From positions 5,808,806 through 5,872,805 of the forward strand of contig NZ_LGQW01000015.1 in the NCBI RefSeq assembly GCF_003116035.1: a stretch of DNA of 64,000 nt, given 5' to 3'. The translations under genes were made by a program, and so were the position numbers. Under the pieces are notes generated by a model, which saw only the letters and a program-made list of their open reading frames with translations, had not been told where the DNA came from and ran no database searches. Positions within the stretch are counted from its first letter, which is position 1; each line of letters starts with the position of its first letter. This DNA comes from Azospirillum sp. TSH64. Lineage in GTDB: Bacteria; Pseudomonadota; Alphaproteobacteria; Azospirillales; Azospirillaceae. Positions 17,705-26,994 of this stretch are shown piece by piece.

Positions 17705-18508
17705 TCAGTTGCTGAGGTTCGCCGGATCCTCGCGGTAGGTGACGGAGGCGACCTCGGCGGCCAGGGGATGGCCGGGGTAGGTGAAGCGGCGCAGCCATTC
17801 GGTGTCGCCGGACGCGCTCCAGAAGCGCAGCATCAGCCGGCCGGGCATGCGCGGCAGCTCCTCCGGCTTGCCCGACACCTGATGGACCGGCTTGCCGTCG
17901 ACGGTCCAGACGATGCCGGTGGGCTTCCAGTCGAAGCCGTAGCTGTGGACGCCCTTGGCGGCGTCGAAGCCGAGATCGACCACCGTGTTGCGATGCCCGG
18001 CGCCGTTGACCACATAGCTGATCTCCAGCTTGGTGGTGTCCTTGCCGGCGATCCCCATGGTGATCTCGTCCCACGGATCGCCGAAGGGCGGGCCGGTGTA
18101 GTGCGAAACCGAGGTCATCACCCCATCGGCCTTCACCGCCTTCAGCGACACCGTGTAGGCGCCGTAGCCGTAGAAGCGGTGCGTCGAATATTCGCCGCAG
18201 GAATAGCGATCGCTTCCGGAAACGCGTTCGCTGCCGGCAATCCGGTCGCTGACCGACAGGGCGAGGTGGCCTTTCCCGGCGGTGACGTTGGCCCGGCTCC
18301 AGGTGCAGTTCATGTGTCCGCCGGACTTCCATCCGTCGGACCGCTGCCAGCGCGAGGTCTCGAAGGACCCGGCCGTCTCGCTGAAGCTGCCGCCGATATG
18401 GCTGAACAGCGAGTCCGCCAACGCCGGCGCACTGCCGAGCAGAAGGGCGGCGAGGCCCGCCCCGATCGCCGTCGTCCGCCCGCTTTGTCCTACGGCATCT
18501 CTCCGCAT
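17705..18508 (-). CDS. Exported GH16-like protein with altered catalytic motif
   Basis: About 267 aa: signal peptide (ending ALA-DSL) and a concanavalin-like GH16 fold near ExoK-type glucanases (GPPFGDPWDE, GKDTTKLEISYV, GFDWKPTGIVWTVDGK). The catalytic EIDIE of the family reads EITMG (Glu148, Thr150, Gly152): the nucleophile position stays, but the helper Asp and the acid/base Glu are gone. Likely non-hydrolytic or a changed activity. The ATG at 18508 has GGGAGG at good distance; the ATG at 18514 is too close. Confidence 0.8.
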   Translation of the reverse strand: MRRDAVGQSGRTTAIGAGLAALLLGSAPALADSLFSHIGGSFSETAGSFETSRWQRSDGWKSGGHMNCTWSRANVTAGKGHLALSVSDRIAGSERVSGSDRYSCGEYSTHRFYGYGAYTVSLKAVKADGVMTSVSHYTGPPFGDPWDEITMGIAGKDTTKLEISYVVNGAGHRNTVVDLGFDAAKGVHSYGFDWKPTGIVWTVDGKPVHQVSGKPEELPRMPGRLMLRFWSASGDTEWLRRFTYPGHPLAAEVASVTYREDPANLSN

Positions 18509-18678
18509 CGCCATTTCCTCCCGCTGATACCGGGCCTACCCGCAAGATCGGTCGGCCTGCACCCCGATATCGCGAGAGCGGGGCCAAGCGGCAACGGCGC
18601 GGCCGGGGTGCGGCAGGCACTTGCCCGGCGTACCTCAGCCGATAACCGAACCGAATGGGGGATGTCGGAAGCGGGACA

Positions 18679-19845
18679 TCAGACGTCGGTGACGCCGCTC
18701 TTGGGGATGCGCACGTCGCGGTGGACCGACATGCTGAGCAGCAGGCCGACGCCGATCATCAGCGTCATCATCGCCGATCCGCCATAGGACACCAGCGGCA
18801 GCGGGATGCCGACGACGGGGATCAGCCCCATCACCATCGCCACATTGACGAAGACGTAGAGGAAGAACTGCGCCGTCATGCCGACCGCGACCAGCCGGCC
18901 GAACTGGCTGCGGCTGTTCAGCGCGATCACCCAGCCATAGATGAACAGCAGGATGTAGAGCGCCAGCAGCGTGGCGGCGCCGACCATGCCGAACTCCTCC
19001 GCCAGCACGACGAAGATGAAGTCGGTGTGCTTTTCCGGCAGGAACATCAGCTGGCTCTGAGAGCCGGACATGAAGCCCTTGCCGAACAGGCCGCCGGAGC
19101 CGAGCGCGATCTTCGACTGCAGGATGTTGTAGCCGGCGCCGAGCGGATCGGTCTCCGGATCGAGGAAGGTGTAGACGCGCTGCTTCTGGTAGTCGTGCAG
19201 GAATTCCCAGGCGATGGGGATGGCGCTGAGGCCGCCGCCGATCACCAGCAGGAATTTCCACACCCGGACGCCGGCGGCGAAGAATATGGCGCCGCTGCCC
19301 ATGATCAGCAGCAGCGAGGTGCCGAGGTTGGGCTGCATCAGGACGAAGGCGACGGGCGTGAAGACCAGCAGCAGCGGCGGGATCAGCAGAAGCGGCCGGC
19401 CGATCTGGTCCAGCGTCACCCCGTGGAAATAGCGGGCGAGCGCCAGCGTCAGCGCCGGCTTCATCAGCTCCGACGGCTGGAGCTGGAAGAAGCCGAGGTC
19501 GATCCAGCGCTGGGCGCCCATGCCGATGCGGCCCATCAGCTCCACCGCAATCAGCAGGCAGAGCACCATGAAGAAGATGACGTAGGCCGACTTCATCAGG
19601 TGGCGGATGTCGACCAGCGCGATGCCCAGCATCAGGACGAGGCCGGGAATGGCGCGGACCAGCTGCGGCTGCGCCCACGGCTTCCAATGGCCGCCGGCGG
19701 CGGAATAGAGCAGTCCGACGCCGACCCCGGTGATCGTGCAGATCAGCAGGACCAGCCCCCAGTTGATGAGCCTGAATTTTGAGCCGAGCGTCAGCTGCGA
19801 CCGCTGCGGCTCCAGGCCGCCGGAGCCGAGATGGGAAAGAACCAC
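18679..19845 (-). CDS. rodA: Rod shape-determining SEDS glycosyltransferase RodA
   Basis: 388 aa with about ten membrane segments. SEDS landmarks are clear: RWIDLGFFQLQPSELMKP, DPETDPLGAGYNILQSK, EKHTDFIFVVLAEE and PLVSYGGSAMM. It polymerises lipid II glycan chains with a class B PBP during cell elongation. The conserved QPDLGT reads QPNLGT here. No mreBCD or mrdA is next to it. The start is uncertain: GTG at 19845 is used, TTG at 19896 is an alternative; neither has a well-spaced ribosome site. Confidence 0.93.
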   Translation of the reverse strand: MVLSHLGSGGLEPQRSQLTLGSKFRLINWGLVLLICTITGVGVGLLYSAAGGHWKPWAQPQLVRAIPGLVLMLGIALVDIRHLMKSAYVIFFMVLCLLIAVELMGRIGMGAQRWIDLGFFQLQPSELMKPALTLALARYFHGVTLDQIGRPLLLIPPLLLVFTPVAFVLMQPNLGTSLLLIMGSGAIFFAAGVRVWKFLLVIGGGLSAIPIAWEFLHDYQKQRVYTFLDPETDPLGAGYNILQSKIALGSGGLFGKGFMSGSQSQLMFLPEKHTDFIFVVLAEEFGMVGAATLLALYILLFIYGWVIALNSRSQFGRLVAVGMTAQFFLYVFVNVAMVMGLIPVVGIPLPLVSYGGSAMMTLMIGVGLLLSMSVHRDVRIPKSGVTDV

Positions 19846-19961
19846 GACCTTGCGCCGATGTTGCCGGAAGGGACGGAGCCGGATCGGACCCGGCAAGCCG
19901 GCCCCGGACTATCGACCGGAGTAGACCGGCCGGCGGGGACCGGCGCGGATAATGAGGCATG

Positions 19962-20013
19962 CGGCCCCGCGGGTAAAGGCGGCCGTGCGCCATTGCCTGC
20001 GGGGCCGTTTTTT
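19962..20013 (+). terminator. Plus-strand rho-independent terminator without a matching gene
   Basis: CGGCCCCGC pairs with GCGGGGCCG (9 bp) and is followed by TTTTTT. Both neighbouring genes (rodA, diguanylate cyclase) run leftward, so no plus-strand gene feeds it. The T-run orientation does not suit the leftward cyclase gene. A short plus-strand RNA from the 19846-19961 gap is possible. Confidence 0.6.
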
Positions 20014-20045
20014 CCAACCGGTCCCGCGCGGATCTTTCCTGTCCG

Positions 20046-21236
20046 TCAGGCGTGCAACGCAGGGGTCAACGCCACCGCCGGGTAGAAACGCACCTGATTG
20101 CGCCCGGCATGCTTGGCGTCGTAGAGCGCGCTGTCCGACTGGGCCATCAGGTCGGAAAACTCGCTGTGTTCCCGCGTCAGGCTGACGCCGCCGATGCTGC
20201 AGGTCACCGTCACGCCGCCTTCGGCGCCCAACTGGGCCAACTGCCGCTCGATGGCGCTGCGCAGCCGTTCGGCCAGCAGCCGGCCGGCCTCGACGCCCGT
20301 TTCCGGCAGCAGGATGGCGAATTCCTCCCCGCCGATCCTGCCCACCGAATCCTCGCGCCGGATCTGCGCGGCACAGCAGTCGGCCACCGCCTGGATGACC
20401 CGGTCGCCGAACGGATGGCCGGCCCGGTCGTTGACCGCCTTGAAGCGGTCGATGTCGAGCACCAGCACCGTCAGGTCGCGGCCATGGCGGCGGGCGCGGC
20501 GGAACTCGACCTCGCCCAGTTCGAACAGGCGGCGGCGGTTCAGGCTGCCGGTCAGCCCGTCGGTGTGGGCGAGCTTCGTCAGTTCGCGGTTGAACTCGTC
20601 GCTGGCCATCAGGACGTAATTGATGGCACCCATGACGGTGCCCAGCATCGACAGCTGGAAGGTGACCCGCTCCACACGGTCGTCCACCATCTGATCGACC
20701 GGCATTTCCCCCTGAACCATGCCCGCTCCCATGCGGACCAGATACACCACGGCCAATGTGGCCGATAGCAGTCCGGTTACATAATGGGGAATGCCGCGAT
20801 CCTCATAACGCACCAGAACCTCGAAGGCGATGACGAGCAATATGGCAGAGGTCGCGAAGCTGGTCAGGATGCGGACATGGGAGATGCCGCCGACGAGCAG
20901 CAGCAGAGAACAGGCCAGGGCCACTGCCAGTCCGACTGCCACCGGCATGAGACGCCTGACCGGCCGGTTCTGGAGATGGCGGACGCTGGTGTAGTTCATC
21001 GCCAACCCGGCGACCCCCAACCCGTTGGCAAGCGGCACCAGCAACTCCGGCGCCGCCCCGCCGCGCAGGCCCGCGATCAGGAAGGCGGAGCCAAGCAGCA
21101 ATTTTCCATAGGCATAGGCGCGCAGGGAGTTGCGGATGTGATACGGATAGCGGCCGGAGGCGACGGCAATGGACAGGCCGACCGCAAAGCCGATAACAGT
21201 GATGACCTGCGCGATGAAGGTCGTCTCGAAATCCAT
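20046..21236 (-). CDS. Membrane-bound diguanylate cyclase
   Basis: 396 aa from the ATG at 21236 (a GTG at 21251 is possible). The N-terminal half has about six or seven membrane helices without a recognised sensor family. The GGDEF domain carries the active site GGEEF at residues 302-306 and an intact inhibitory RxxD site (RRED, 293-296), so it should make cyclic di-GMP with product feedback. It stands alone, with rodA downstream and a tetR gene upstream in the same direction. Confidence 0.9.
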   Translation of the reverse strand: MDFETTFIAQVITVIGFAVGLSIAVASGRYPYHIRNSLRAYAYGKLLLGSAFLIAGLRGGAAPELLVPLANGLGVAGLAMNYTSVRHLQNRPVRRLMPVAVGLAVALACSLLLLVGGISHVRILTSFATSAILLVIAFEVLVRYEDRGIPHYVTGLLSATLAVVYLVRMGAGMVQGEMPVDQMVDDRVERVTFQLSMLGTVMGAINYVLMASDEFNRELTKLAHTDGLTGSLNRRRLFELGEVEFRRARRHGRDLTVLVLDIDRFKAVNDRAGHPFGDRVIQAVADCCAAQIRREDSVGRIGGEEFAILLPETGVEAGRLLAERLRSAIERQLAQLGAEGGVTVTCSIGGVSLTREHSEFSDLMAQSDSALYDAKHAGRNQVRFYPAVALTPALHA

Positions 21237-21433
21237 CCGCAAACCCGCCACGCACCGTTACGCCGGTATGTCATGGGCACGCTATACGAAGCCTTGGCCG
21301 GTGACAAGCCGAAGGGGGCGAGTTTTGCCGCTGGATTTATGACTATTGGATCTGGATTGCCGCTGGCACCAACTGAGGGTTTGTGAGCACTGCCGCTCAA
21401 CTCTCATTGGGCGTATTTCAGGCGCAGCGGCCC

Positions 21434-22063
21434 TCAGCGTGCCTCGGGCGCATAGCCCTTGACGAACAGATCGACGGCGGCATCGACGAATCGCTCCAGA
21501 TCCGCGTCGCTCGGCCGTTCGCTCAGGCAAAGCAGCAGCTTCATGTGCATGTTGGCCTTCAGCAGACCGAAGAACTGGTGGGTGGCGAGGTCGCAGTCGG
21601 TGATCGCCAGCTCGCCCCTTTCCACCATATGGGCCATGAACTGGTGCGCGCGCTGGAAGGTTTCGGCAGGGCCGCTGTCGTAGAAGGCCTGGGCAAGCTG
21701 GGGCTGGCGCAGAACCTCGCCCAGCACCATCCGGTACAGGCCCAGCGCCTTGGGCGAAGCGATGAAGCGGACGAAGGTCTTGCCGATCAGACGCAGCCCG
21801 TCGGCCGCCGGCAGGCGCATCGCATCGTCCCAGATGCCGGCCATGACGGAGTTCGCGCATTCGCAGGCGACCATCGCCCGGAACAGCTCCTCCTTGCTGC
21901 CGAAATGGGCGTACAGGGTCGCCTTGGAAACGTTCGCCTTCTTGGCGACCGCGTCCATGCTGACGGCGCTGTAGCCATGTTCCAGGAACAGGGTGCCGGC
22001 CGCGTCCATGATCTGGGCCGGCTTCGATCCTGCTTCGGGAGTGGGGGCAACCAAGGTGGTCAT
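21434..22063 (-). CDS. TetR/AcrR-family repressor of the adjacent EmrAB-type pump
   Basis: 209 aa. N-terminal helix-turn-helix (GYSAVSMDAVAKKANVSKATLYAHFGSK split over residues 32-60) and a TetR-type C-terminal ligand domain. The ATG at 22063 has AGGCGAGG upstream; longer in-frame starts would cover the operator region. It is divergent from emrA, and two palindromes lie between them, so it most likely represses both units until an inducer binds. Confidence 0.9.
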   Translation of the reverse strand: MTTLVAPTPEAGSKPAQIMDAAGTLFLEHGYSAVSMDAVAKKANVSKATLYAHFGSKEELFRAMVACECANSVMAGIWDDAMRLPAADGLRLIGKTFVRFIASPKALGLYRMVLGEVLRQPQLAQAFYDSGPAETFQRAHQFMAHMVERGELAITDCDLATHQFFGLLKANMHMKLLLCLSERPSDADLERFVDAAVDLFVKGYAPEAR

Positions 22064-22143
22064 GCGCGCCTCGCCTGAGTCCATGTGCTTGGCCCCTACC
22101 GCGTTCCGCATCGCCCGACAAGCCCCCTGACACCAATTGCCAA

Positions 22144-22162
22144 AAACTAAACCGTTCAGTTC
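22144..22162. promoter_or_regulatory. TetR-type operator, imperfect copy
   Basis: AAACTAAACCGTTCAGTTC, two mismatches from the perfect copy at 22207. TTGACA at 22167-22172 lies just to its right. Confidence 0.75.
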
Positions 22163-22206
22163 GGTCTTGACAACAGATAGGCCGTCCGCCATCTTCCGGC
22201 AAGACT

Positions 22207-22225
22207 AAACTGAACGGTTCAGTTT
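22207..22225. promoter_or_regulatory. TetR-type operator, perfect palindrome
   Basis: AAACTGAACGGTTCAGTTT is a perfect 9-1-9 palindrome upstream of emrA. The centre is 63 bp from that of the first copy, about six helical turns, so two repressor dimers could sit on the same face. Confidence 0.85.
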
Positions 22226-22300
22226 CTTTTCCGTGACGGCGCCGGCAAGAGCGCATCGGCGGAATCCTGACCGGACCGCGGTGGATTGGGGATAGAGACA

Positions 22301-23410
22301 ATGGCGAATGGCGTGCGGAAGATCGTGCTGTCGGGCGTTGCGCTGGCCGTGCTGGCAGGTGGCGCCGTCGCCGGCGAACGGTGGTGGACGGAAGGCCGGT
22401 TCATGGAATCGACCGACAATGCCTATGTGCAGAGCGACATCACCGTCGTCAGCCCGAAGATCTCCGCCTATGTCCGCGATGTGAAGGTCGCCGAGAACCA
22501 GCTCGTGAGGACCGGCGACGTGCTGGCGATCCTCGACGACCAGGATTTCCGCGCCAAGGTGGCGGAGTCCGAGGCCGCGGTGACCGCGCAGAAAGCGGCG
22601 CTCGGTACGCTGGACAGCAAGCTGGAACTTCAGCGCACGGTGATCGACCAGGCCGCCGCCACGCTGGCGAGCGCCGAGGCCGAACAGCGCCGCGCCCAGC
22701 AGGACTATGAGCGCAACCGCTCGCTGGCCAGCGACAGCTGGACCAGCCGCCAGAAGCTGGAAACCGCCGACGCCGACCTGCGCAAGGCGGTGGCCCAGGT
22801 GGCGAAGGCGCGGGCGGCGCTGGCCTCGGAGAACGAGCAGGTCAACGTCCTGCACGCCACCCGGACCGAGACGGAAGCCCATCTGGCCCAGTCGCAGGCC
22901 ACCCTGCAGACGGCGCGCAACGATCTGGACAACACCGTGATCCGCGCGCCGGTCGACGGCGTGATCGGCAACCGCGGCGTCCAGGTCGGCCAGTATGCCC
23001 GGCCGGGCGTGCAGATGCTGTCGCTGGTGCCGCTGCCCGACGTCTATGTGGTCGCCAACTTCAAGGAGACCCAGCTGTCGCGCATGCGCCCCGGCCAGCA
23101 TGTCAGCGTCTCCGTCGACGCCTTCCCGGACCGCCATCTGATCGGCACGGTGGAGAGCTTCGCCCCGGCCTCGGGGTCCAAGTTCTCGCTGCTGCCGCCG
23201 GAGAATGCGACCGGCAACTTCACCAAGATCGTGCAGCGCGTTCCGGTCCGCATCGCCCTGCCGCGCGACAACGCGCTGGCCGGCCTGCTGCGCCCCGGCC
23301 TGTCCGTGGTGGCGGAGGTCGACACCCGCGGTGCCGACAGCCAGCCGCACCTGGCCAGCGGCGGCGTCTTCGGCGCGCTGACCGACAAGCAGGCGGTGGC
23401 CGCCAAGTAA
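22301..23410 (+). CDS. emrA: EmrA/HlyD-type membrane fusion protein
   Basis: 369 aa. One N-terminal membrane anchor, the biotinyl-lipoyl-like halves (STDNAYVQSDITVVSPKIS and NTVIRAPVDGVIGNRGVQVG), and a long alpha-helical hairpin between them (about residues 80-205). It links the inner-membrane EmrB pump to an outer-membrane channel for drug export. The ATG at 22301 follows GGGGAT; an upstream TTG is rejected. Confidence 0.92.
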   Translation: MANGVRKIVLSGVALAVLAGGAVAGERWWTEGRFMESTDNAYVQSDITVVSPKISAYVRDVKVAENQLVRTGDVLAILDDQDFRAKVAESEAAVTAQKAALGTLDSKLELQRTVIDQAAATLASAEAEQRRAQQDYERNRSLASDSWTSRQKLETADADLRKAVAQVAKARAALASENEQVNVLHATRTETEAHLAQSQATLQTARNDLDNTVIRAPVDGVIGNRGVQVGQYARPGVQMLSLVPLPDVYVVANFKETQLSRMRPGQHVSVSVDAFPDRHLIGTVESFAPASGSKFSLLPPENATGNFTKIVQRVPVRIALPRDNALAGLLRPGLSVVAEVDTRGADSQPHLASGGVFGALTDKQAVAAK

Positions 23411-23428
23411 GCGGCCACGGCTCCGGCG

Positions 23429-23466
23429 GGGACGCCGCTCCTCCTCCCCCTTCGGGGCGGCGTCCC
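23429..23466 (+). other. Hairpin between emrA and emrB
   Basis: GGGACGCCGC pairs perfectly with GCGGCGTCCC, with an 18-nt loop and no T-run, in the 163-bp gap between the two pump genes. It could set the relative level of the two messages by stabilising or partly stopping the transcript. Confidence 0.45.
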
Positions 23467-23573
23467 TGTCCGCAATTCAAGTCGATAGATCCAGCCAGCA
23501 TATCGGCCGAAGTCGGCCCTGGGGCCACCCCCGGGGCGGCAGTCGTTCGGCCGCGACGGAAGGCAGCGGTTCC

Positions 23574-25127
23574 ATGGCGACACCGGCCCAGGGCATGCGC
23601 CCCCTCACTTCCCGCGACATCGCCGGCTTCTTCGCGATGGTCGTCGGCATGTTCATGGCGATCCTGGACATCCAGATCGTCTCCAGCTCGCTGTCGGAAA
23701 TCCAGGCCGGCCTTGCCGCCAGCGCCGACGAGATTTCGTGGGTGCAGACCTCCTACCTGATCGCGGAGGTCGTGATGATCCCGCTGTCGGGCATCCTGTC
23801 GCGCATCATGTCGACCCGCATTCTGTTCACCCTGGCAGCCGCCGGCTTCACCGTGACCAGCGTCGCCTGCGCGTTTGCCGGCGGCATCGAATCGATGATC
23901 GTCTGGCGGGCGTTGCAGGGCTTCATCGGCGGCGCGATGATCCCGACGGTGTTCGCCACCAGCTTCATGATCTTCCCGCCGGAAAAGCGCGCCGGCGTCA
24001 CGGTCATGATGGGGCTGGTCGCCACCATGGCGCCGACCATCGGCCCGACGCTGGGCGGTTATCTGACCCAGCACCTGTCCTGGCACTGGCTGTTCCTGGC
24101 CAACGTCATCCCCGGCATCCTGGTGACCTCGCTGGTCTGGTTCCTGGTCGATGTCGACCGGCCGAATCCGGAACTGCGCAAGGGTTTCGACTTCCTGGGG
24201 CTGGGGCTGATGGCCGCCTTCCTGGGCTGCCTGGAATATGTGGTGGAGGAGGGGCCGCGCAACGACTGGTTCGACGATGAGACGATCCTCGCGTTGGCGG
24301 TGGTGGCCGCCGTCGCCGCCGCCGGCTTCTTCTGGCGGGTGCTGTCCTACCGCAATCCCATCGTGGAACTGCGCGCCTTCGCCGACCGCAACTTCGCCAT
24401 CGGCTCGCTCTACAGCTTCATCCTCGGCATCGGTCTCTACGGGTCGGTCTATCTGCAGCCGCTGTTCCTCGCCCGCGTGCGCGGCTTCAACAGTTTGCAG
24501 ATCGGCGAGATCATGTTCGTGACCGGCATCTTCCAGTTCATGTCGGCGCCCATCGCCGGCGCCCTGTCGAAGCGGATGGACCTGCGCGCCATGCTGGCGC
24601 TGGGGTTGATCCTGTTCGGCACCGGCGTCTGGCTGAACAGCCACTTCACCGCCGACACCGGCTTCTGGGAGCTGTTCCTTCCGCAGGCGGTGCGCGGCAT
24701 GTCGCTGATGCTGTGCTTCATCCCGATCAACAGCGTGGCGCTGGGCACCCTGCCGCCGGACAAGCTGAAGAACGCGTCGGGCCTCTACAACCTGATGCGC
24801 AACCTGGGCGGCGCCATCGGATTGGCGGCGATCAACACCGTGCTCACCGACCGCAACGCGCTGCACCTGAACCGGCTCGGCGACAATATGAACCTCGCCC
24901 GGCCGGAGGTGCAGCAGATGGTCGACAGCCTCAGCCAGCGCTTCGACGGGCTGGTGGCCGATCCGACCGCCGCCGCGATGTCCCGTCTGGTCGGGCTGGT
25001 CCAGCGCGAGGCGTTGATCCTGACCTTCAACGATGCCATGCTGTTGATGTCGGCGGTGTTCTTCGGCGCGCTGCTGTTCATGCCGCTGGTGCGCCGTCCG
25101 GGCGGTCCGGTCAAGGCGGACCATTGA
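23574..25127 (+). CDS. emrB: EmrB/QacA-type multidrug MFS transporter (DHA2, 14 helices)
   Basis: 517 aa, fourteen membrane segments. DHA2 motifs are visible: the helix 1 start ILDIQIVSSSLSEIQ, ISWVQTSYLIAEVVMIPLSG, and the motif C-like GPTLGGYLT. Inner-membrane proton-driven exporter partnered with EmrA. GGAAGG precedes the ATG. Substrates cannot be inferred. Confidence 0.93.
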   Translation: MATPAQGMRPLTSRDIAGFFAMVVGMFMAILDIQIVSSSLSEIQAGLAASADEISWVQTSYLIAEVVMIPLSGILSRIMSTRILFTLAAAGFTVTSVACAFAGGIESMIVWRALQGFIGGAMIPTVFATSFMIFPPEKRAGVTVMMGLVATMAPTIGPTLGGYLTQHLSWHWLFLANVIPGILVTSLVWFLVDVDRPNPELRKGFDFLGLGLMAAFLGCLEYVVEEGPRNDWFDDETILALAVVAAVAAAGFFWRVLSYRNPIVELRAFADRNFAIGSLYSFILGIGLYGSVYLQPLFLARVRGFNSLQIGEIMFVTGIFQFMSAPIAGALSKRMDLRAMLALGLILFGTGVWLNSHFTADTGFWELFLPQAVRGMSLMLCFIPINSVALGTLPPDKLKNASGLYNLMRNLGGAIGLAAINTVLTDRNALHLNRLGDNMNLARPEVQQMVDSLSQRFDGLVADPTAAAMSRLVGLVQREALILTFNDAMLLMSAVFFGALLFMPLVRRPGGPVKADH

Positions 25128-25221
25128 GCATGGGATAGGTTGCCGCCCGTGGGTTGTGCTATAGCTTGACCGAGCGTCCGAACGCCCGCCGGAACATCTG
25201 CACAGAACCCCGCCGAGTCCC

Positions 25222-25749
25222 ATGAGCAAGCGCCAATACACCCGAACCGAGGTCAAGGAACTGCTGGGCGCGCTGGAGCGCCAGTGCCGCGAGGCCTCGA
25301 AGCTGGCCCAGCTGGCCGAGCATGAGGCCAGCAAGCACAGCTTCGGCGCCTACCGCGATTTCCGCGACAAGGTGGGCGAGTTCCAGGCGCTGGTCATCCT
25401 GATCGAACAGCGCCTGCGCAATCTGGTCGATGCGCGTTCCGACGATCTGCGCGACCAGTTCGAGAAGCTGGACATGGTGATGCTGGCCCTTCTGGTGCGG
25501 GCCAGCATGCGCTTCTTCTTCGTGCTGTCGGCCAACCCGATCCTGCCGATGGGGGCCCGCGAGATCTTCGTCGCCGAGCTGCGCAGCCTGCACGATGCCG
25601 CGGAAAAGCTGAAGCGGCCCAATTATGTCGGCAAGCTCGGCCCGGAACTGGACCGCGACCTGGAGACCGCGTCGCTGATCCTGGAAGAGATCATCGACAA
25701 GGCGCCGAGCCTGCTGAACTTCCGGGGAGCGCCGGTCAGCGGGGAGTAG
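25222..25749 (+). CDS. Conserved-looking hypothetical, helical, cytoplasmic
   Basis: 175 aa with no signal peptide and no recognised domain. It is charged and mostly helical (heptad-like runs in residues 5-75 and 105-165) around one hydrophobic stretch (MVMLALLVRASMRFFFVLSA, about 85-105) that could be a buried helix. The codon pattern matches its neighbours, so it is likely real. It stands alone after emrB and converges with the MetX-like gene. Confidence 0.65.
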   Translation: MSKRQYTRTEVKELLGALERQCREASKLAQLAEHEASKHSFGAYRDFRDKVGEFQALVILIEQRLRNLVDARSDDLRDQFEKLDMVMLALLVRASMRFFFVLSANPILPMGAREIFVAELRSLHDAAEKLKRPNYVGKLGPELDRDLETASLILEEIIDKAPSLLNFRGAPVSGE

Positions 25750-25779
25750 GGGGCTCCGGCGTCCGAAGCCCCCGGCACC

Positions 25780-26994
25780 TCACTTCGCCAGGAACTGCGC
25801 GATGGTGTCGCCCGCCTTGCCGATGTTCACCACGCCGTCGAGATGGCCGAGCGTCGAGGTGATCGACTCGGTGTACTCCACCGGGTTCCCCTGCTTCTCC
25901 AGCCGGTCCTTCAGCGGGCGCATGTTGCGGTCGGGCGGGAAGACGAGGTCGTCGGCCGACGGGATCAGCAGGACCGGGGCCTTGATCTTCGCCAGGCCAT
26001 CCTCCAGCGAGGCGCCGTTGCCGGTGACGAAGGTCTGGTTGGCCTTCACCAGATAGAGGAAATGGTTGGCGTCGCTGACCGCGGCGCGGCCGGACGCCGC
26101 CTTCTCCAGCCAGGCTTCGATGGCATACTGGTTGCCCATCGCGGCCTTCGGATCCTTGCCGTCCTCCGCCCATTTGCGGCCGAAGGCGGCGTCTGCCCAT
26201 TTCCAGTGGCGGGCGTGCAGGGTGACCAGCTTCAGCGCCTCGGTCAGGCCGGCCTTCGGCTCCGCCTTGCCGTAATAGTCGCCGTTGTTCCAGTTGGGGT
26301 CGAGCTTGATCGGCGCCGCCCACAGGTTCAGCCAGCCGATCAGGAAGGGGTCGGCCTCCGGACCGCCGATGGCGGCGATGACGCGCTTGACCATCTCAGG
26401 ATGGTCGGCCCCCCATTCAAAGGCCTGGAGCGACCCCATCGAGCCGCCCATCACCGCTTGCAGGGTCTTGATGCCCAGGCTGTCCACCAGCGCCTTCTGG
26501 ACATTGACGAAGTCCTGGATGGTGACGATGGGGAAGCTCATGCCATAGGGCTTGCCGGTGTCCGGGTTGATGCTGGCCGGGCCGGTGGTGACGACGTTGG
26601 GATCCTTGGGCGACAGGTTCACCAGCGTGTCGGAGGCGATGATGAAGTATTTGTCGGTATCCAGCGGCTTGCCGGGACCGATGATGCTGTCCCAATAGCC
26701 GGGAGCGGCATCATCGGCCTTGTATTTCCCGGCGGCATGGCTGTTGCCGCTAAAGAAATGGGTGATGAGGATGACGTTGTCCTTGGCGTCGTTCAGCTTG
26801 CCGTAGCTTTCCCAGCCGATGCGGACATTCTTGATAGTCCCGCCACCGGTGGTGGTGTAGGACGGCATCTCGAAGACCTTCTTCTCGACGATGGCGTCGA
26901 GTGCCAGAGCGGGCAGGGCGCCGAACAGGCACGCCGCCATGGCGAGGCCGCCGATGCAGCCTGACCGGATGGAACCGCGGACAACCCCACGCAT
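25780..26994 (-). CDS. Exported alpha/beta hydrolase of the homoserine acyltransferase (MetX) family
   Basis: About 404 aa. Signal peptide (ending LALA) and a MetX-like fold: HFFSGNSHAAGKY, nucleophile elbow AVMGGSMGS with Ser as nucleophile, PSADDLVFPP with the acid, and GHLDG with the His. True homoserine acetyltransferases are cytoplasmic; the signal peptide points to a periplasmic esterase or acyltransferase instead. The second ATG (26994) is used because GAGGGGGG touches the first one at 27000. Confidence 0.83.
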   Translation of the reverse strand: MRGVVRGSIRSGCIGGLAMAACLFGALPALALDAIVEKKVFEMPSYTTTGGGTIKNVRIGWESYGKLNDAKDNVILITHFFSGNSHAAGKYKADDAAPGYWDSIIGPGKPLDTDKYFIIASDTLVNLSPKDPNVVTTGPASINPDTGKPYGMSFPIVTIQDFVNVQKALVDSLGIKTLQAVMGGSMGSLQAFEWGADHPEMVKRVIAAIGGPEADPFLIGWLNLWAAPIKLDPNWNNGDYYGKAEPKAGLTEALKLVTLHARHWKWADAAFGRKWAEDGKDPKAAMGNQYAIEAWLEKAASGRAAVSDANHFLYLVKANQTFVTGNGASLEDGLAKIKAPVLLIPSADDLVFPPDRNMRPLKDRLEKQGNPVEYTESITSTLGHLDGVVNIGKAGDTIAQFLAK

